A stretch of 64,000 nt of DNA, taken from NCBI GenBank assembly GCA_036227345.1, contig CP109468.1:4774001-4838000 (forward strand). Reading direction: 5' to 3'. The stretch comes from Streptomyces sp. NBC_01463. GTDB lineage: Bacteria; Actinomycetota; Actinomycetes; Streptomycetales; Streptomycetaceae. Numbering within the stretch: position 1 is the stretch's first letter; every line of letters starts with the position of its first letter. Under the pieces are notes generated by a model, which worked only from the letters and a program-made list of their open reading frames with translations, was not told the DNA's origin and did not search any database. Position numbers and translations under genes: made by a program. Shown here in pieces: positions 54,499 through 63,169 of this stretch.

Positions 54499-55134
54499 AT
54501 GCTCTTCGACGCAGACGCAGACGCCGGTGGCGAGGACGGGAGCGGTCGCGTCGGGTACGTACGGGCCTCGCGCGAGGTCCTCGCCGATGTGGTGCACCGC
54601 CCCGATGACCTTCGCGCACTGGCTGACATCGGCTTTCCGCAGCGCCCGTTCTGGCTGGCGCCGGCCCTCGCCGCGGACGGCTGTGCGGTGACGGAGAGCC
54701 GCCCCGTGGTGGACCTCGGTGACGAGGTGGAGATGATCGAGGAGGAGTCCGGCGTACTGCTGCTCTTCGGGGCGGTCCAGGGCTGGTACCTCTTCCTCCA
54801 CCTCGGGGACGGCACGGTGCACGCCGTCCCCGACGAGCTGGAACTCTTCGACGGTGACCTGCGCATGGTCCACTCGGACCTCTCCTCGCTCCGGCACCTG
54901 CTGGAACTGCTGCACCGGCGGGCGCTGAAGGCGGACAGCGAACCGGCGGACGACTGGAGCACGCCGTACGCCGAACTGGCCCGCTTCGCCGACGGGATCC
55001 AGGCCGAGTTCGCGCGCACCGACCCGGTGGCCTTCTCCGAGGAGGAGTCAAGGGAAAGCCTCTGGGTCCACTTCTTCGGTGACATCCGGAACGGGCTGTA
55101 CGGCAGGTACTACGCCCGGCCCGGCCGGGTCTGA
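54499..55134 (+). CDS. SUKH-4-type immunity-family protein
   Basis: 211 residues from the ATG at 54499. Sequence GFPQRPFWLAPALAADG, EESGVLLLFGAVQGWYLFLHLGDGTVHAVPDE, then HSDLSSLRHLLELLHRR and WVHFFGDIRNGLYGRYY fits the SUKH (SMI1/KNR4) fold, SUKH-4 branch. Members often protect against contact-dependent toxins, but many Streptomyces copies stand alone. Here it lies between kynurenine genes and no toxin is visible. Confidence 0.7.
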   Translation: MLFDADADAGGEDGSGRVGYVRASREVLADVVHRPDDLRALADIGFPQRPFWLAPALAADGCAVTESRPVVDLGDEVEMIEEESGVLLLFGAVQGWYLFLHLGDGTVHAVPDELELFDGDLRMVHSDLSSLRHLLELLHRRALKADSEPADDWSTPYAELARFADGIQAEFARTDPVAFSEEESRESLWVHFFGDIRNGLYGRYYARPGRV

Positions 55135-55234
55135 CGCCGGATCACCCGTCACCGGCTCAGCGGGGTGTCTCCGTACTGATACCGTCCCCGCAGGTCAAGC
55201 CAGTTGGGCATGTACCAGGGACGGTTGGAGCAGC

Positions 55235-56110
55235 ATGTCGGATTCTGCCGCGCGTGATCGGGACGCCGCCGAGACCGAGTCGGCCTTCTCGCATCCGGCC
55301 GTCGTCCCCGATACCTCGGCCGCCTACGGCAGCCACCCGGACCAGGTGATCGACTTCTACGCCCCGCGCGACGGGCGCACCGGTGCGCCCGTCGTGGTCG
55401 TCCTGCACGGCGGGGCGTGGCGGGCGCCGTACGACCGGGCCCATCTGTCGCCGTTCGCGGACTTCCTGGCCCGGCGCGGTTTCGCCGTCGCCAGTGTCGA
55501 GTACCGGCGGGGCAGCGAGCTCCCGCAGCAGCGCGGCTCGGGGCCCGTGGCGGGCCGCTGGCCGGAGACCTTCGACGACGTCGCGGCGGCGCTGGACGCG
55601 CTGCCGGAGCTGCTGGCGCGGGAGCTGCCGGCGGCGGACGCCCGGCGGGTCGTCGTCACCGGGCACTCTGCGGGCGGGCAGCTGGCGCTGTGGGCCGCCG
55701 CCCGGCACGTCCTGCCGGAGGGGTCGCCGTGGCGGCTGCCGCGCCCGCCCGCGCTGCGCGGCGTGGTCGCGCTCGCCCCGATCGCGGACTTCACCGCAGC
55801 CGTCGCCCTGGATGTGTGCTCGGGGGCGATCGGGCAGTTCCTGGGGCGCGAGGAGGACTTCGCCGAGCGCAGCGCGCACGCCGACCCGGCCCTGCTGCTG
55901 CCCACCGGCATCGCCACCGCCGTGGTGCAGGGCACGACCGACCTCACCGTGCCGCAGGCCGTCTCGGAGGCGTTCGTCGACGCGGCGGCGAAGGAGGGCG
56001 AGACGGTGGGGCTGACGCTGCTGCCGGACGTCGGGCACTTCCCGCTGATCGACCCGGCGGCCGACGCGTGCGCGGTCGTCGCGGAGGAGATCGCCCAGCT
56101 GGCCTGGTAG
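55235..56110 (+). CDS. Alpha/beta hydrolase, probable kynurenine formamidase
   Basis: 291 residues from the ATG at 55235 (GGAGCAGC upstream). The HGGAW oxyanion motif (VVLHGGAWRAPYDR) and the nucleophile elbow GHSAGGQLALW, with Asp and His in TTDLTVPQ and DVGHFPLID. HGGxW proteins of this type include eukaryotic-like kynurenine formamidases. With kynA and kynU just upstream it would complete the route tryptophan to anthranilate. The enzyme choice is inferred from neighbours. Confidence 0.78.
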   Translation: MSDSAARDRDAAETESAFSHPAVVPDTSAAYGSHPDQVIDFYAPRDGRTGAPVVVVLHGGAWRAPYDRAHLSPFADFLARRGFAVASVEYRRGSELPQQRGSGPVAGRWPETFDDVAAALDALPELLARELPAADARRVVVTGHSAGGQLALWAAARHVLPEGSPWRLPRPPALRGVVALAPIADFTAAVALDVCSGAIGQFLGREEDFAERSAHADPALLLPTGIATAVVQGTTDLTVPQAVSEAFVDAAAKEGETVGLTLLPDVGHFPLIDPAADACAVVAEEIAQLAW

Positions 56111-56215
56111 CGCCGCCGCGGCGGCACGGCGGACCCCCGTAGTACTTGCGACGGACGGTTCAGGATCCGTATCGCTGCTGACGACCCGGGACGCCGCGCC
56201 CCCTACCGTGGAAGC

Positions 56216-57520
56216 GTGACCGAGACCAAGACGAGAAGCCCGGAGCTCCGGATGGCCGCAGGAGCGATAGGCGGCCTGCGCCAGGACCTCATCCATGACG
56301 CGTTCGCCTACCGCCCGCTGCCGCCGATGCGCACCGGCGGGCCGCTGACCCGGCGGCTGCCGGAGCGGGTCCGGGCGCGGGCCCAGTGGACCCCGCACGC
56401 GGTGGTCCTGGCGTCCGCGCTGTTCGCCTTCGTGATGGGGTTCTCCATCACCGGCAACGCCGGGGTCCTCGTGTCGGGGCTGCTGCCCGCCCTGTGCGTC
56501 GCGATGACGCTGGTCAGGCCGGTCGGGGCGTTCTGGATGTCGATGGCGCTCATCCCGGTCAGCATGGTCGTCGGCGGTGTCGACGGGCCGTGGGGGCCGA
56601 GCGCCTTCTTCGCGTACCTGGTGGTGCTGGTCGTCGTCGCGGCGCGCACCCGGCCGCGGACCGCGGCCTGGATGTGGGGCCTGACCGTGCTGTTCGGCAC
56701 GCTCCTGGAGAACGCCGCGGGGTGGGACTCCGCGCCGTCCACGGCGGCCATGGCGGTGGTCTCCGCGTTCGCCCTGCTCCTGGTGAGCCTGGTGCAGATC
56801 CGCCGGGAGGCGGAGCGCGAGGTCACCGTGCAGCGCACCGTCACCGCCGTCGAACGCGACCGGCGCACACTGCTGGAGGAGCGCACCACCATCGCCCGCG
56901 AACTGCACGACGTGGTCGCCCACCACATGTCGGTCGTCGCGATCCAGGCCGAGGCCGCCCCGTACCGGGTGGAGAACCCGCCGCCTGAGCTGGAGCAGGC
57001 CTTCGTCACGATCCGGGAGAACGCCGTCGCGGCCCTCACCGAACTGCGCCGGGTCCTCGGCGTCGTACGGGCCGAGGACTACGAGGCGCCGGACGCCCCG
57101 CAGCCCACCCTGGCCGAGCTCGACGGGCTGCTCGCCAACGTCGGCGAGGCCGGACTGCCCGCCGAGAAGACCGTGACCGGCGCGGTGCGCGAACTGCCTC
57201 AGGGCGTCGAGCTGTCGGCGTACCGGATCATCCAGGAAGCCCTCAGCAACAGCCTGCGGCACGCGCCGGGCGCCACCGCCAAGGTCGAGATCGGCTACGT
57301 GCTGGGCGGGCTCGGGCTGCGCGTCGTCAACGGCCCGCCGACCGGTCCGGTGAAGCCCTCGCCCGGCGCAGGCCACGGGATCACGGGGATGCGGGAGCGG
57401 GTCGCGATGCTGAACGGCGAGATGACGGCCGAGGCGACCACGGAGGGCGGTTACGAGGTCACCGCCTTCATCCCCGTGCAGCCGGCCCCCTCCGACGCCC
57501 CCGCCAAGGAGCAGTCATGA
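56216..57520 (+). CDS. Sensor histidine kinase (NarL-partner type)
   Basis: 434 residues, GTG start. About five membrane helices in residues ~60-205, a short coiled coil (REAEREVTVQRTVTAVERDRR), HisKA_3 dimerisation helix with phospho-acceptor His231 in ARELHDVVAHHMSVVAIQA, and a C-terminal HATPase with SAYRIIQEALSNSLRHAPGATA and GAGHGITGMRERVAML. The signal is unknown. Its stop overlaps the regulator ATG. Confidence 0.92.
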   Translation: MTETKTRSPELRMAAGAIGGLRQDLIHDAFAYRPLPPMRTGGPLTRRLPERVRARAQWTPHAVVLASALFAFVMGFSITGNAGVLVSGLLPALCVAMTLVRPVGAFWMSMALIPVSMVVGGVDGPWGPSAFFAYLVVLVVVAARTRPRTAAWMWGLTVLFGTLLENAAGWDSAPSTAAMAVVSAFALLLVSLVQIRREAEREVTVQRTVTAVERDRRTLLEERTTIARELHDVVAHHMSVVAIQAEAAPYRVENPPPELEQAFVTIRENAVAALTELRRVLGVVRAEDYEAPDAPQPTLAELDGLLANVGEAGLPAEKTVTGAVRELPQGVELSAYRIIQEALSNSLRHAPGATAKVEIGYVLGGLGLRVVNGPPTGPVKPSPGAGHGITGMRERVAMLNGEMTAEATTEGGYEVTAFIPVQPAPSDAPAKEQS

Positions 57521-58194
57521 CGACGCCCGCCGCCGCGCCGATCCGGGTGCTGATCGTCGACGACCAGATGATGGTCCGCGAGGGCTTCTCGGTGCTGCTC
57601 AACGCGATGCCGGGCATCGAGGTCGTCGGCGAGGCCGTCGACGGGCGCCAGGCCGTCTCGCAGGTCGCGGCGCTCCGCCCCGACGTGGTGCTGATGGACA
57701 TCCGGATGCCGGAGCTCAACGGCATCGAGGCGACCCGTGAGATCGTCGCCGCCGACGCGGACGCGAAGGTGCTGGTGCTCACCACCTTCGACCTCGACGA
57801 GTACGTCTACCAGGCACTGCGCGCCGGTGCGTCCGGCTTCCTCCTCAAGGACGCCTCGGCCCGCCAACTGGCCGACGGAGTGAGGGTGGTGGCCTCCGGC
57901 GAGGCTCTTCTCGCCCCCACGGTCACCCGGCGGCTGATCACCGAGTTCTCGAAGCTCGCCGCGGCCCCGCGCCCGCCGGCCCTTGCCCAGATCGGTGATC
58001 TCACCGAGCGCGAGACGGAGGTGCTCGTCCTGATCGCGCAGGGCCTGTCGAACGCGGAGATCGCCTCGCACCTGGTGGTCGCCGAGTCCACCATCAAGAC
58101 GCATGTGAGCCGCATCCTGGTGAAGCTGGGCCTGCGCGACCGCACACAGGCCGCCGTCTTCGCGTACGAGGCCCGGCTGGTCACGCCGTCGTGA
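57517..58194 (+). CDS. NarL/FixJ response regulator
   Basis: 225 residues, ATG overlapping the kinase stop by 4 nt. Receiver domain with acidic pocket VDDQ, phospho-acceptor Asp61 (VVLMDIRMP) and Lys in FLLKDAS. LuxR HTH at ~150-215: LTERETEVLVLIAQGLSNAEIASHLVVAESTIKTHVSRILVKLG. Partner of the kinase upstream; targets unknown. Followed by DNA holding an IS relic. Confidence 0.94.
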   Translation: MTTPAAAPIRVLIVDDQMMVREGFSVLLNAMPGIEVVGEAVDGRQAVSQVAALRPDVVLMDIRMPELNGIEATREIVAADADAKVLVLTTFDLDEYVYQALRAGASGFLLKDASARQLADGVRVVASGEALLAPTVTRRLITEFSKLAAAPRPPALAQIGDLTERETEVLVLIAQGLSNAEIASHLVVAESTIKTHVSRILVKLGLRDRTQAAVFAYEARLVTPS

Positions 58195-58311
58195 GGCGGG
58201 ACGCTTGCGGCGCTTCCGGCCCTGGCAGGGCAGGGCCGTCCCCGGTAGGGCGGGCCCGGGCGCGGGTGGCCGGTTAGCGTCGCTCCGTGACTCCTCCCCG
58301 CCCTCCCACCG

Positions 58312-58509
58312 AAGGTCCAGCTGTCCATACTGGTCAACTCCCTCAAAGGGGTCTCCTCTCGGTACTTGCGCCAGGAGTTCACCGGCCGCACCGACCGGGC
58401 AGTCATGCACGGCCGTTTCTGGTCCCCGTCCTACTTCGCGGGGTCCTGCGGCGGAGCACCGTTGAGCATCGTCAAGCAGTACATCGAGCAGCAGAAACGT
58501 CCGCTCTGA
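58312..58509 (+). pseudogene. IS200/IS605 TnpA transposase relic (C-terminal part)
   Basis: An open stretch without start codon reads KVQLSILVNSLKGVSSRYLR, then GRFWSPSYFAGSCGGAPLS and IVKQYIEQQKRPL before TGA. This is the C-terminal half of the Y1 transposase family, including the catalytic tyrosine in QYIEQQ, while the N-terminal HUH half is missing. The DNA in front has no in-frame start. An old, degraded insertion between the two-component pair and the P450 gene. No TnpB is present. Confidence 0.8.
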
Positions 58510-58582
58510 CCATCACGTCACAGCAGCCACGAGATGGCGTCCCGCCCGACCTGCAAGCCGGGATTCCGTGCGAAGATCGGGG

Positions 58583-59818
58583 ATGGACCTGCCCACGCGT
58601 GCCGACTCCGGCCCCGCCGCCCCGTTCGACCCCTGGTCGGCGGCGTTCGTCGCCGACCCGTACCCTGCCTACGCCGAGCTGCGTGCCACCGGCCGGGCGC
58701 ACTACTTCGAGCCGACCGACCAGTGGCTCGTCCCGCACCACGCCGACGTGTCGGCGCTGCTGCGCGACCGGCGGCTTGGCCGGACGTATCTGCACCGGTT
58801 CACCCACGAGGAGTTCGGCCGGACGCCGCCGCCCGCCGCGCACGAGCCGTTCGAGACGCTCAACGGGCAGGGGCTGCTGGACCTGGAGCCGCCGGACCAC
58901 ACCCGCATCCGGCGGCTCGTCTCCAAGGCCTTCACCCCGCGCACGGTCGAGCAGCTCGTCCCGACCGTCGAGCGGCTGGCCGCCGGACTCGTCGACGACT
59001 TCGTCGCGCAGGGCGGCGGCGATCTGCTGACCGCCGTTGCCGAGCCGCTGCCCGTCGCCGTGATCGCCGAGATGCTCGGAATCCCGGAGTCCGACCGCGC
59101 CCTGCTGCGGCCCTGGTCGGCGGCGATCTGCGGCATGTTCGAGCTCAACCCGTCCGAGGAGACGGCCCGTGCCGCCGTCCGCGCCTCCCTCGACTTCTCC
59201 GCGTATCTGCGCGAACTGATCGCGGAGCGGCGCGGGAACCCGGGGACCGACCTGATCTCCGCGCTCATCGCCGCCCACGACGAGGGTGAGCGGCTGACCG
59301 AGCAGGAGATGGTCTCCACCTGCGTCCTGCTGCTGAACGCGGGACACGAGGCGACCGTCAACACCACCGTGAACGGCTGGTGGACGCTGCTGCGCCACCC
59401 GGAGCAGCTGGCCGCGCTGCGGGCGGACCACGCGCTGCTGCCCACCGCGGTGGAGGAGCTGATGCGGTACGACACCCCGTTGCAGATGTTCGAGCGCTGG
59501 GTGCTCGACGACATCGAGATCGACGGCACGGTCATTCCGCGCGGCTCGGAGGTGGCCCTGCTCTTCGGCTCGGCCAACCGCGACCCGGCCCGCTTCACGG
59601 ACCCGGACACGCTGGACCTGTCCCGGCAGGAGAACCCGCACATCACCTTCGGCGCGGGTATCCACTTCTGTCTCGGGGCGCCGCTGGCCCGGGTGGAACT
59701 GACCGCCTCCTTCGGCGAACTGCTGCGCCGGGCGCCCGGTATGCGGCTGGTCGCGGAACCGGAATGGAATCCGGGCTACGTGATCCGAGGCGTGAAGGAA
59801 CTGCACGTCGAGCTCTGA
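58583..59818 (+). CDS. Cytochrome P450 (CYP107-like)
   Basis: 411 residues from the ATG at 58583. I-helix LLNAGHEATVNT (oxygen-activation motif with Thr), K-helix EELMRYDTP (ExxR), haem loop FGAGIHFCLGAPLAR with the ligand Cys. Bacterial class I enzyme needing ferredoxin and reductase, which are not nearby. Standing alone in the chromosome core, it resembles the conserved CYP107-type P450 at the equivalent place in S. coelicolor as I remember. Substrate unknown. Confidence 0.92.
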   Translation: MDLPTRADSGPAAPFDPWSAAFVADPYPAYAELRATGRAHYFEPTDQWLVPHHADVSALLRDRRLGRTYLHRFTHEEFGRTPPPAAHEPFETLNGQGLLDLEPPDHTRIRRLVSKAFTPRTVEQLVPTVERLAAGLVDDFVAQGGGDLLTAVAEPLPVAVIAEMLGIPESDRALLRPWSAAICGMFELNPSEETARAAVRASLDFSAYLRELIAERRGNPGTDLISALIAAHDEGERLTEQEMVSTCVLLLNAGHEATVNTTVNGWWTLLRHPEQLAALRADHALLPTAVEELMRYDTPLQMFERWVLDDIEIDGTVIPRGSEVALLFGSANRDPARFTDPDTLDLSRQENPHITFGAGIHFCLGAPLARVELTASFGELLRRAPGMRLVAEPEWNPGYVIRGVKELHVEL

Positions 59819-59822
59819 GGAG

Positions 59823-59904
59823 CGGGCGGGGAGGAGTGGAGGGCCTCGCCCCCACTCCTCCCCGCCCGGGGGAGGGGCGGGCCGCCCCACTCCTCCCCGC
59901 CCGG
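59823..59904. terminator. GC stem with duplicated right arm, between convergent genes
   Basis: CGGGCGGGGAGGAGTGG (59823-59839) pairs with CCACTCCTCCCCGCCCG at 59852-59868. The same arm occurs again at 59887-59903 as part of a 20-bp direct repeat (59850-59869 and 59885-59904). Two alternative hairpins can form. Confidence 0.75.
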
Positions 59905-59912
59905 CCGCCCCC

Positions 59913-61544
59913 TCAGCTCAGCATGTCCCGCCGCCGCAGCGCCGCCAGGCCGCCGGCCACCAGCACCACCGCGCCCGCGGTGAGGAGCACCACCGGCCCC
60001 CACTCCATGCCCGCCGCCCCCGGCAGCCTGGGCAGGTGGGTGAAGGGCGAGACGTCCATCACCGGCTGCGGGAGATCCAGGGCGGGGCCTATCCAGCCGA
60101 GCGCCAGACAGAGGCCGACCAGCCCCCAGCCGGCCGCGGCGGCCTTCGGCAGCGCCCCGTACAGCAGGACCGTCACCCCGCCCAGCAGCCAGACCGCGGG
60201 CAGCTGCACCAGAGAGGCGCCGAGCACGGCGGGGAGTTCGTGTCCGTAGCCGGCCGCCAGGCCGAGGCCGCCGACCGTCATGATCAGGGCCGCGCCGCCG
60301 AAGGCGATGAGCAGATGGCCGGCCGCCCAGCCGATCCGGCCGACCCCGCCCGCGAGCACCGGCTCCGCGCGCCCGGCGCTCTCCTCGCCGTGCAGCCGCA
60401 GCACCGAGGAGACGATGTACAGGGCCGCCACCGTGCCGAGGACGGAGACCATCGAGGCGAGGAAGGCATCGGTCAGACCGGACTGTCCGCCCATCCGCTC
60501 GAAGATCTCCCTGGTCTTCTCGTTGTCCCCGACGAGATCGGCCGCCCCGCCGGTCAGCCCGCCGAAGACGAAGCCGACGACGGCGAACGACGCCGTCCAT
60601 CCCAGGAGTGCCCCGCGCTGGAGGCGCACCGCGAGTCCGGAGGCGGTGGAGAGCCGGCCCCGGGCGGGTCCCGGCCGCGTCGCCAGGAAGCTCATGCCGA
60701 CGTCGCGGCGGCCTGCCAGCGCGTAGGCCACGGCGCACTGCACGGCCACCGCGCCGGCGATCACGAGGAGCACCCACCACCGCTCGGTGGCGTACGGTCT
60801 GACGTTCTCCGCCCAGCCGAGGGGGGAGAGCCAGGTGAGGACGGACGAGCCGTCGTCCGTCGCGGAATCGCCCGCGGCCTTCAGGACGAACGCGGCGCCG
60901 ATCACCGCGGCCGTCAGCCCCTTGGCGAGCCGGGCGCTCTCGGTGAACTGCGCCGCGATCGCGGCGGTGCAGGCGAACAGCGCGCCGACCCCGGCGACGG
61001 CCAGCGCGAGGGCCACCGCTCCGGCGCCGCCCGCACCCGAACCGGCCATGCCCGCCACGATCATCAGGGCCAGTGCCGCATCGGCGACGAGCGCGGCGAG
61101 CAGCGCCGCGGTGAGCGGGGCCCGGCGCCCCACCACGGCGGAGGACAGCATCTCCTGACGGCCCGTCTCCTCCTCCTCGCGGGTGTGGCGCACGACGACG
61201 ACCAGGCTCATCACGGCGGCAAGCGCGGACCCGAAGGCGATCATGCGCCAGCTGACGAGCCCGCCCACGGAGTCGCCGAACACGGGCCCGTACATCGCCC
61301 GCACGGAGCTGTTGCCGTTCATCGACGCGGCGAGCTCCGCGCGTTGTCCTGCCGTGTCGTAGAGCGAGGAGATGGATTGGCCCACGGAGGAGAACGAGCC
61401 GCCGAGGACGACCACCCAGACCGGCAGGATGATCCGGTCCCGCCGCAGGGCGAGCCTCAGCAGGGTCCAGGTCCCGGCTAGCTGCCCGGTCCCGGCCGTC
61501 CGGCGTCCGGCGCCGGCCGTCGTCCTCATGGTCACGGCAGTCAT
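59913..61544 (-). CDS. ABC-2 exporter permease
   Basis: 543 residues from the ATG at 61544, which overlaps the ATPase stop (ATGA). About twelve membrane helices in two similar halves ([19 protein letters not shown] opens the first; [20 protein letters not shown] opens the second), typical of fused ABC-2 permeases of the antibiotic-exporter class. Works with the ATPase encoded just upstream. Substrate unknown. Confidence 0.88.
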   Translation of the reverse strand: MTAVTMRTTAGAGRRTAGTGQLAGTWTLLRLALRRDRIILPVWVVVLGGSFSSVGQSISSLYDTAGQRAELAASMNGNSSVRAMYGPVFGDSVGGLVSWRMIAFGSALAAVMSLVVVVRHTREEEETGRQEMLSSAVVGRRAPLTAALLAALVADAALALMIVAGMAGSGAGGAGAVALALAVAGVGALFACTAAIAAQFTESARLAKGLTAAVIGAAFVLKAAGDSATDDGSSVLTWLSPLGWAENVRPYATERWWVLLVIAGAVAVQCAVAYALAGRRDVGMSFLATRPGPARGRLSTASGLAVRLQRGALLGWTASFAVVGFVFGGLTGGAADLVGDNEKTREIFERMGGQSGLTDAFLASMVSVLGTVAALYIVSSVLRLHGEESAGRAEPVLAGGVGRIGWAAGHLLIAFGGAALIMTVGGLGLAAGYGHELPAVLGASLVQLPAVWLLGGVTVLLYGALPKAAAAGWGLVGLCLALGWIGPALDLPQPVMDVSPFTHLPRLPGAAGMEWGPVVLLTAGAVVLVAGGLAALRRRDMLS

Positions 61545-62455
61545 CGCGCCGCCACCTCCGCGCCCTGTTCCGCGTCCGTCGTGTAGTGCCGCAGGAAGAG
61601 TTCCTCCAGCGTGGGCGGGGTGCTGGTCAGCGACCGGACCCCGGACGCGGAGAGCGACTTGAGGACGGCGTCCAGCCGGTCCGTGTCGACCTGGAGCGAG
61701 ACCTGCCGGCCCCGGATGTCGAGATCGTGCACCCCGGGCAGCCGCGCCAGGCCGTTCGGATCGGTCAGCAGCTCGGCGGTGATGTTCGTCCGGGTCAGAT
61801 GACGCATCCCGGCCAGCGAACCGGTCTCCACCGTCCGGCCCTGGCGGATGATGCTGACCCGGTCGCAGAGCGACTCGACCTCGCTGAGGATGTGGCTGGA
61901 GAGCAGGACCGTCCGCCCGCGGTCGCGCTCCTGCGCGACACAGCTCTGGAAGACCTCCTCCATCAGCGGGTCCAGCCCGCTGGTCGGCTCGTCCAGGATC
62001 AGCAGATCGACATCCGAGGCGAACGCGGCGACCAGGGCCACCTTCTGCCGGTTGCCCTTCGAGTACGTCCGCCCCTTCTTCGTCGGGTCGAGCTCGAACC
62101 GGTCGACGAGGTCGGCGCGCCGGGTCTCGTCGAGACCGCCGCGCAGCCGCCCGTACAGATCGATCACCTCGCCGCCGGAGAGGTTGCGCCACAGCGTGAC
62201 GTCCCCGGGGACGTACGCCACCCGCCGGTGCAGGTCCACGGCGTCGCGCCAGGGATCGCGGCCGAGCAGCTGGGCCGCACCCGAGTCGGCCCGCAACAGG
62301 CCCAGCAGGACCCGGATGGTGGTCGACTTCCCCGAGCCGTTGGGCCCGAGGAAGCCGTGGACCTCACCGGACTCGACGGTCAGGTCGAGCCCGTCCAGCG
62401 CATGCGTCCGGCCGAACGACTTGTGCAGTCCGGCCACGGTGATTGCCTTCGTCAT
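61541..62455 (-). CDS. ABC exporter ATP-binding protein
   Basis: 304 residues. Walker [11 protein letters not shown]-loop region, signature YSKGNRQKV (variant of LSGGQ), Walker [14 protein letters not shown], switch His in [11 protein letters not shown]. The C-terminal ~80 residues form the extra domain of DrrA-type ATPases. Divergent from the MarR-type regulator at 62562, with an operator-like palindrome in between. Confidence 0.93.
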   Translation of the reverse strand: MTKAITVAGLHKSFGRTHALDGLDLTVESGEVHGFLGPNGSGKSTTIRVLLGLLRADSGAAQLLGRDPWRDAVDLHRRVAYVPGDVTLWRNLSGGEVIDLYGRLRGGLDETRRADLVDRFELDPTKKGRTYSKGNRQKVALVAAFASDVDLLILDEPTSGLDPLMEEVFQSCVAQERDRGRTVLLSSHILSEVESLCDRVSIIRQGRTVETGSLAGMRHLTRTNITAELLTDPNGLARLPGVHDLDIRGRQVSLQVDTDRLDAVLKSLSASGVRSLTSTPPTLEELFLRHYTTDAEQGAEVAAR

Positions 62456-62475
62456 GATTCTGAACGTACGCTACT

Positions 62476-62491
62476 TTCACAATTTTGTGAA
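62476..62491. promoter_or_regulatory. Operator of the MarR-type regulator
   Basis: TTCACAA-TT-TTGTGAA, 7-bp arms, in an AT-rich patch between the divergent ABC and regulator genes, 20-35 bp upstream of the ATPase start. Most likely the repressor site controlling the exporter. Confidence 0.7.
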
Positions 62492-62561
62492 GTTAAGGAA
62501 GCGTATAAAGTCAGAGGCGTACGTGACCGGGGGACGCAGGGAGCAGGGAGGACGAGGACCG

Positions 62562-63125
62562 ATGAGCAGCGAGAGCGAGTCCGCAGGGGGAGCGCGCGAT
62601 CCGTGGGGCGCCGGCCGGGAGCGCGGACAGCGGGACCCGGACGCGGTCGCGCGGTTCGTGGAGCGGTTCGCGTCCGAGATGACCGAGGCGGGGATGCAGC
62701 GGATGGCCTCCCGCGTCTTCGCCGCCCTGCTCGCCGACGACGACGCCTCCATGACCTCGGCCGAGCTGGCCCTGGCCCTGCAGATCAGTCCCGCGGCCGT
62801 GTCCGGCGCGATCAACTACCTCACCCAGGTCAGCATGGTCGGCCGCGAACGCGACCCGGGCTCGCGCCGTGACCGCTACCGCCTGCACAACGAGATCTGG
62901 TACACCACGTTCGCCAGCCGCGACCGGGTGCTCACCCGCTGGGAGCAGACCCTCAGGGACGGGGCGCGCACCCTGGGCGAGCACACCCCGGCGGGCGCCA
63001 GGATCGCGGAGACGGCGGCGTTCTTCGAGTTCATGCAGTCGGAGCTGGGCGCGATGATGGACCGCTGGGAGGAACACCGCAAAACGCTCGACCTGCCGGC
63101 GGCTGAGGGCGCGCGGGACGCCTGA
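62562..63125 (+). CDS. MarR/GbsR-type transcriptional regulator
   Basis: 187 residues from the ATG at 62562 (GGGAGGACGAGG upstream). HTH part MQRMASRVFAALLADDDASMTSAELALALQISPAAVSGAINYLTQVSMVGRERDPGSRRDRYRL with wing, then helices for dimerisation (AETAAFFEFMQSELGAMMDRWEEH). GbsR/PadR-like regulators next to ABC exporters usually repress them until the drug is bound. Its stop lies within a terminator stem. Confidence 0.88.
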   Translation: MSSESESAGGARDPWGAGRERGQRDPDAVARFVERFASEMTEAGMQRMASRVFAALLADDDASMTSAELALALQISPAAVSGAINYLTQVSMVGRERDPGSRRDRYRLHNEIWYTTFASRDRVLTRWEQTLRDGARTLGEHTPAGARIAETAAFFEFMQSELGAMMDRWEEHRKTLDLPAAEGARDA

Positions 63126-63156
63126 ACGGCGGACCGAGGTGTCCGCCGTTCAGGCG
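63119..63156. terminator. 16-bp stem terminator overlapping the regulator stop
   Basis: CGCCTGAACGGCGGAC pairs perfectly with GTCCGCCGTTCAGGCG over a 6-nt loop. It serves both convergent genes and includes the TGA of the regulator. Confidence 0.88.
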
Positions 63157-63169
63157 CTTCGGTCCGGGC

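Noticed and set aside
54499..55134. Toxin-immunity pair around the SUKH-4 gene
   Set aside because: No polymorphic toxin or secretion gene adjacent; neighbours are kynurenine enzymes.
58287..59030. 247-codon frame spanning the IS relic and the P450 5' part
   Set aside because: Out of frame with both the TnpA relic and the P450; the downstream part is a P450 shadow.
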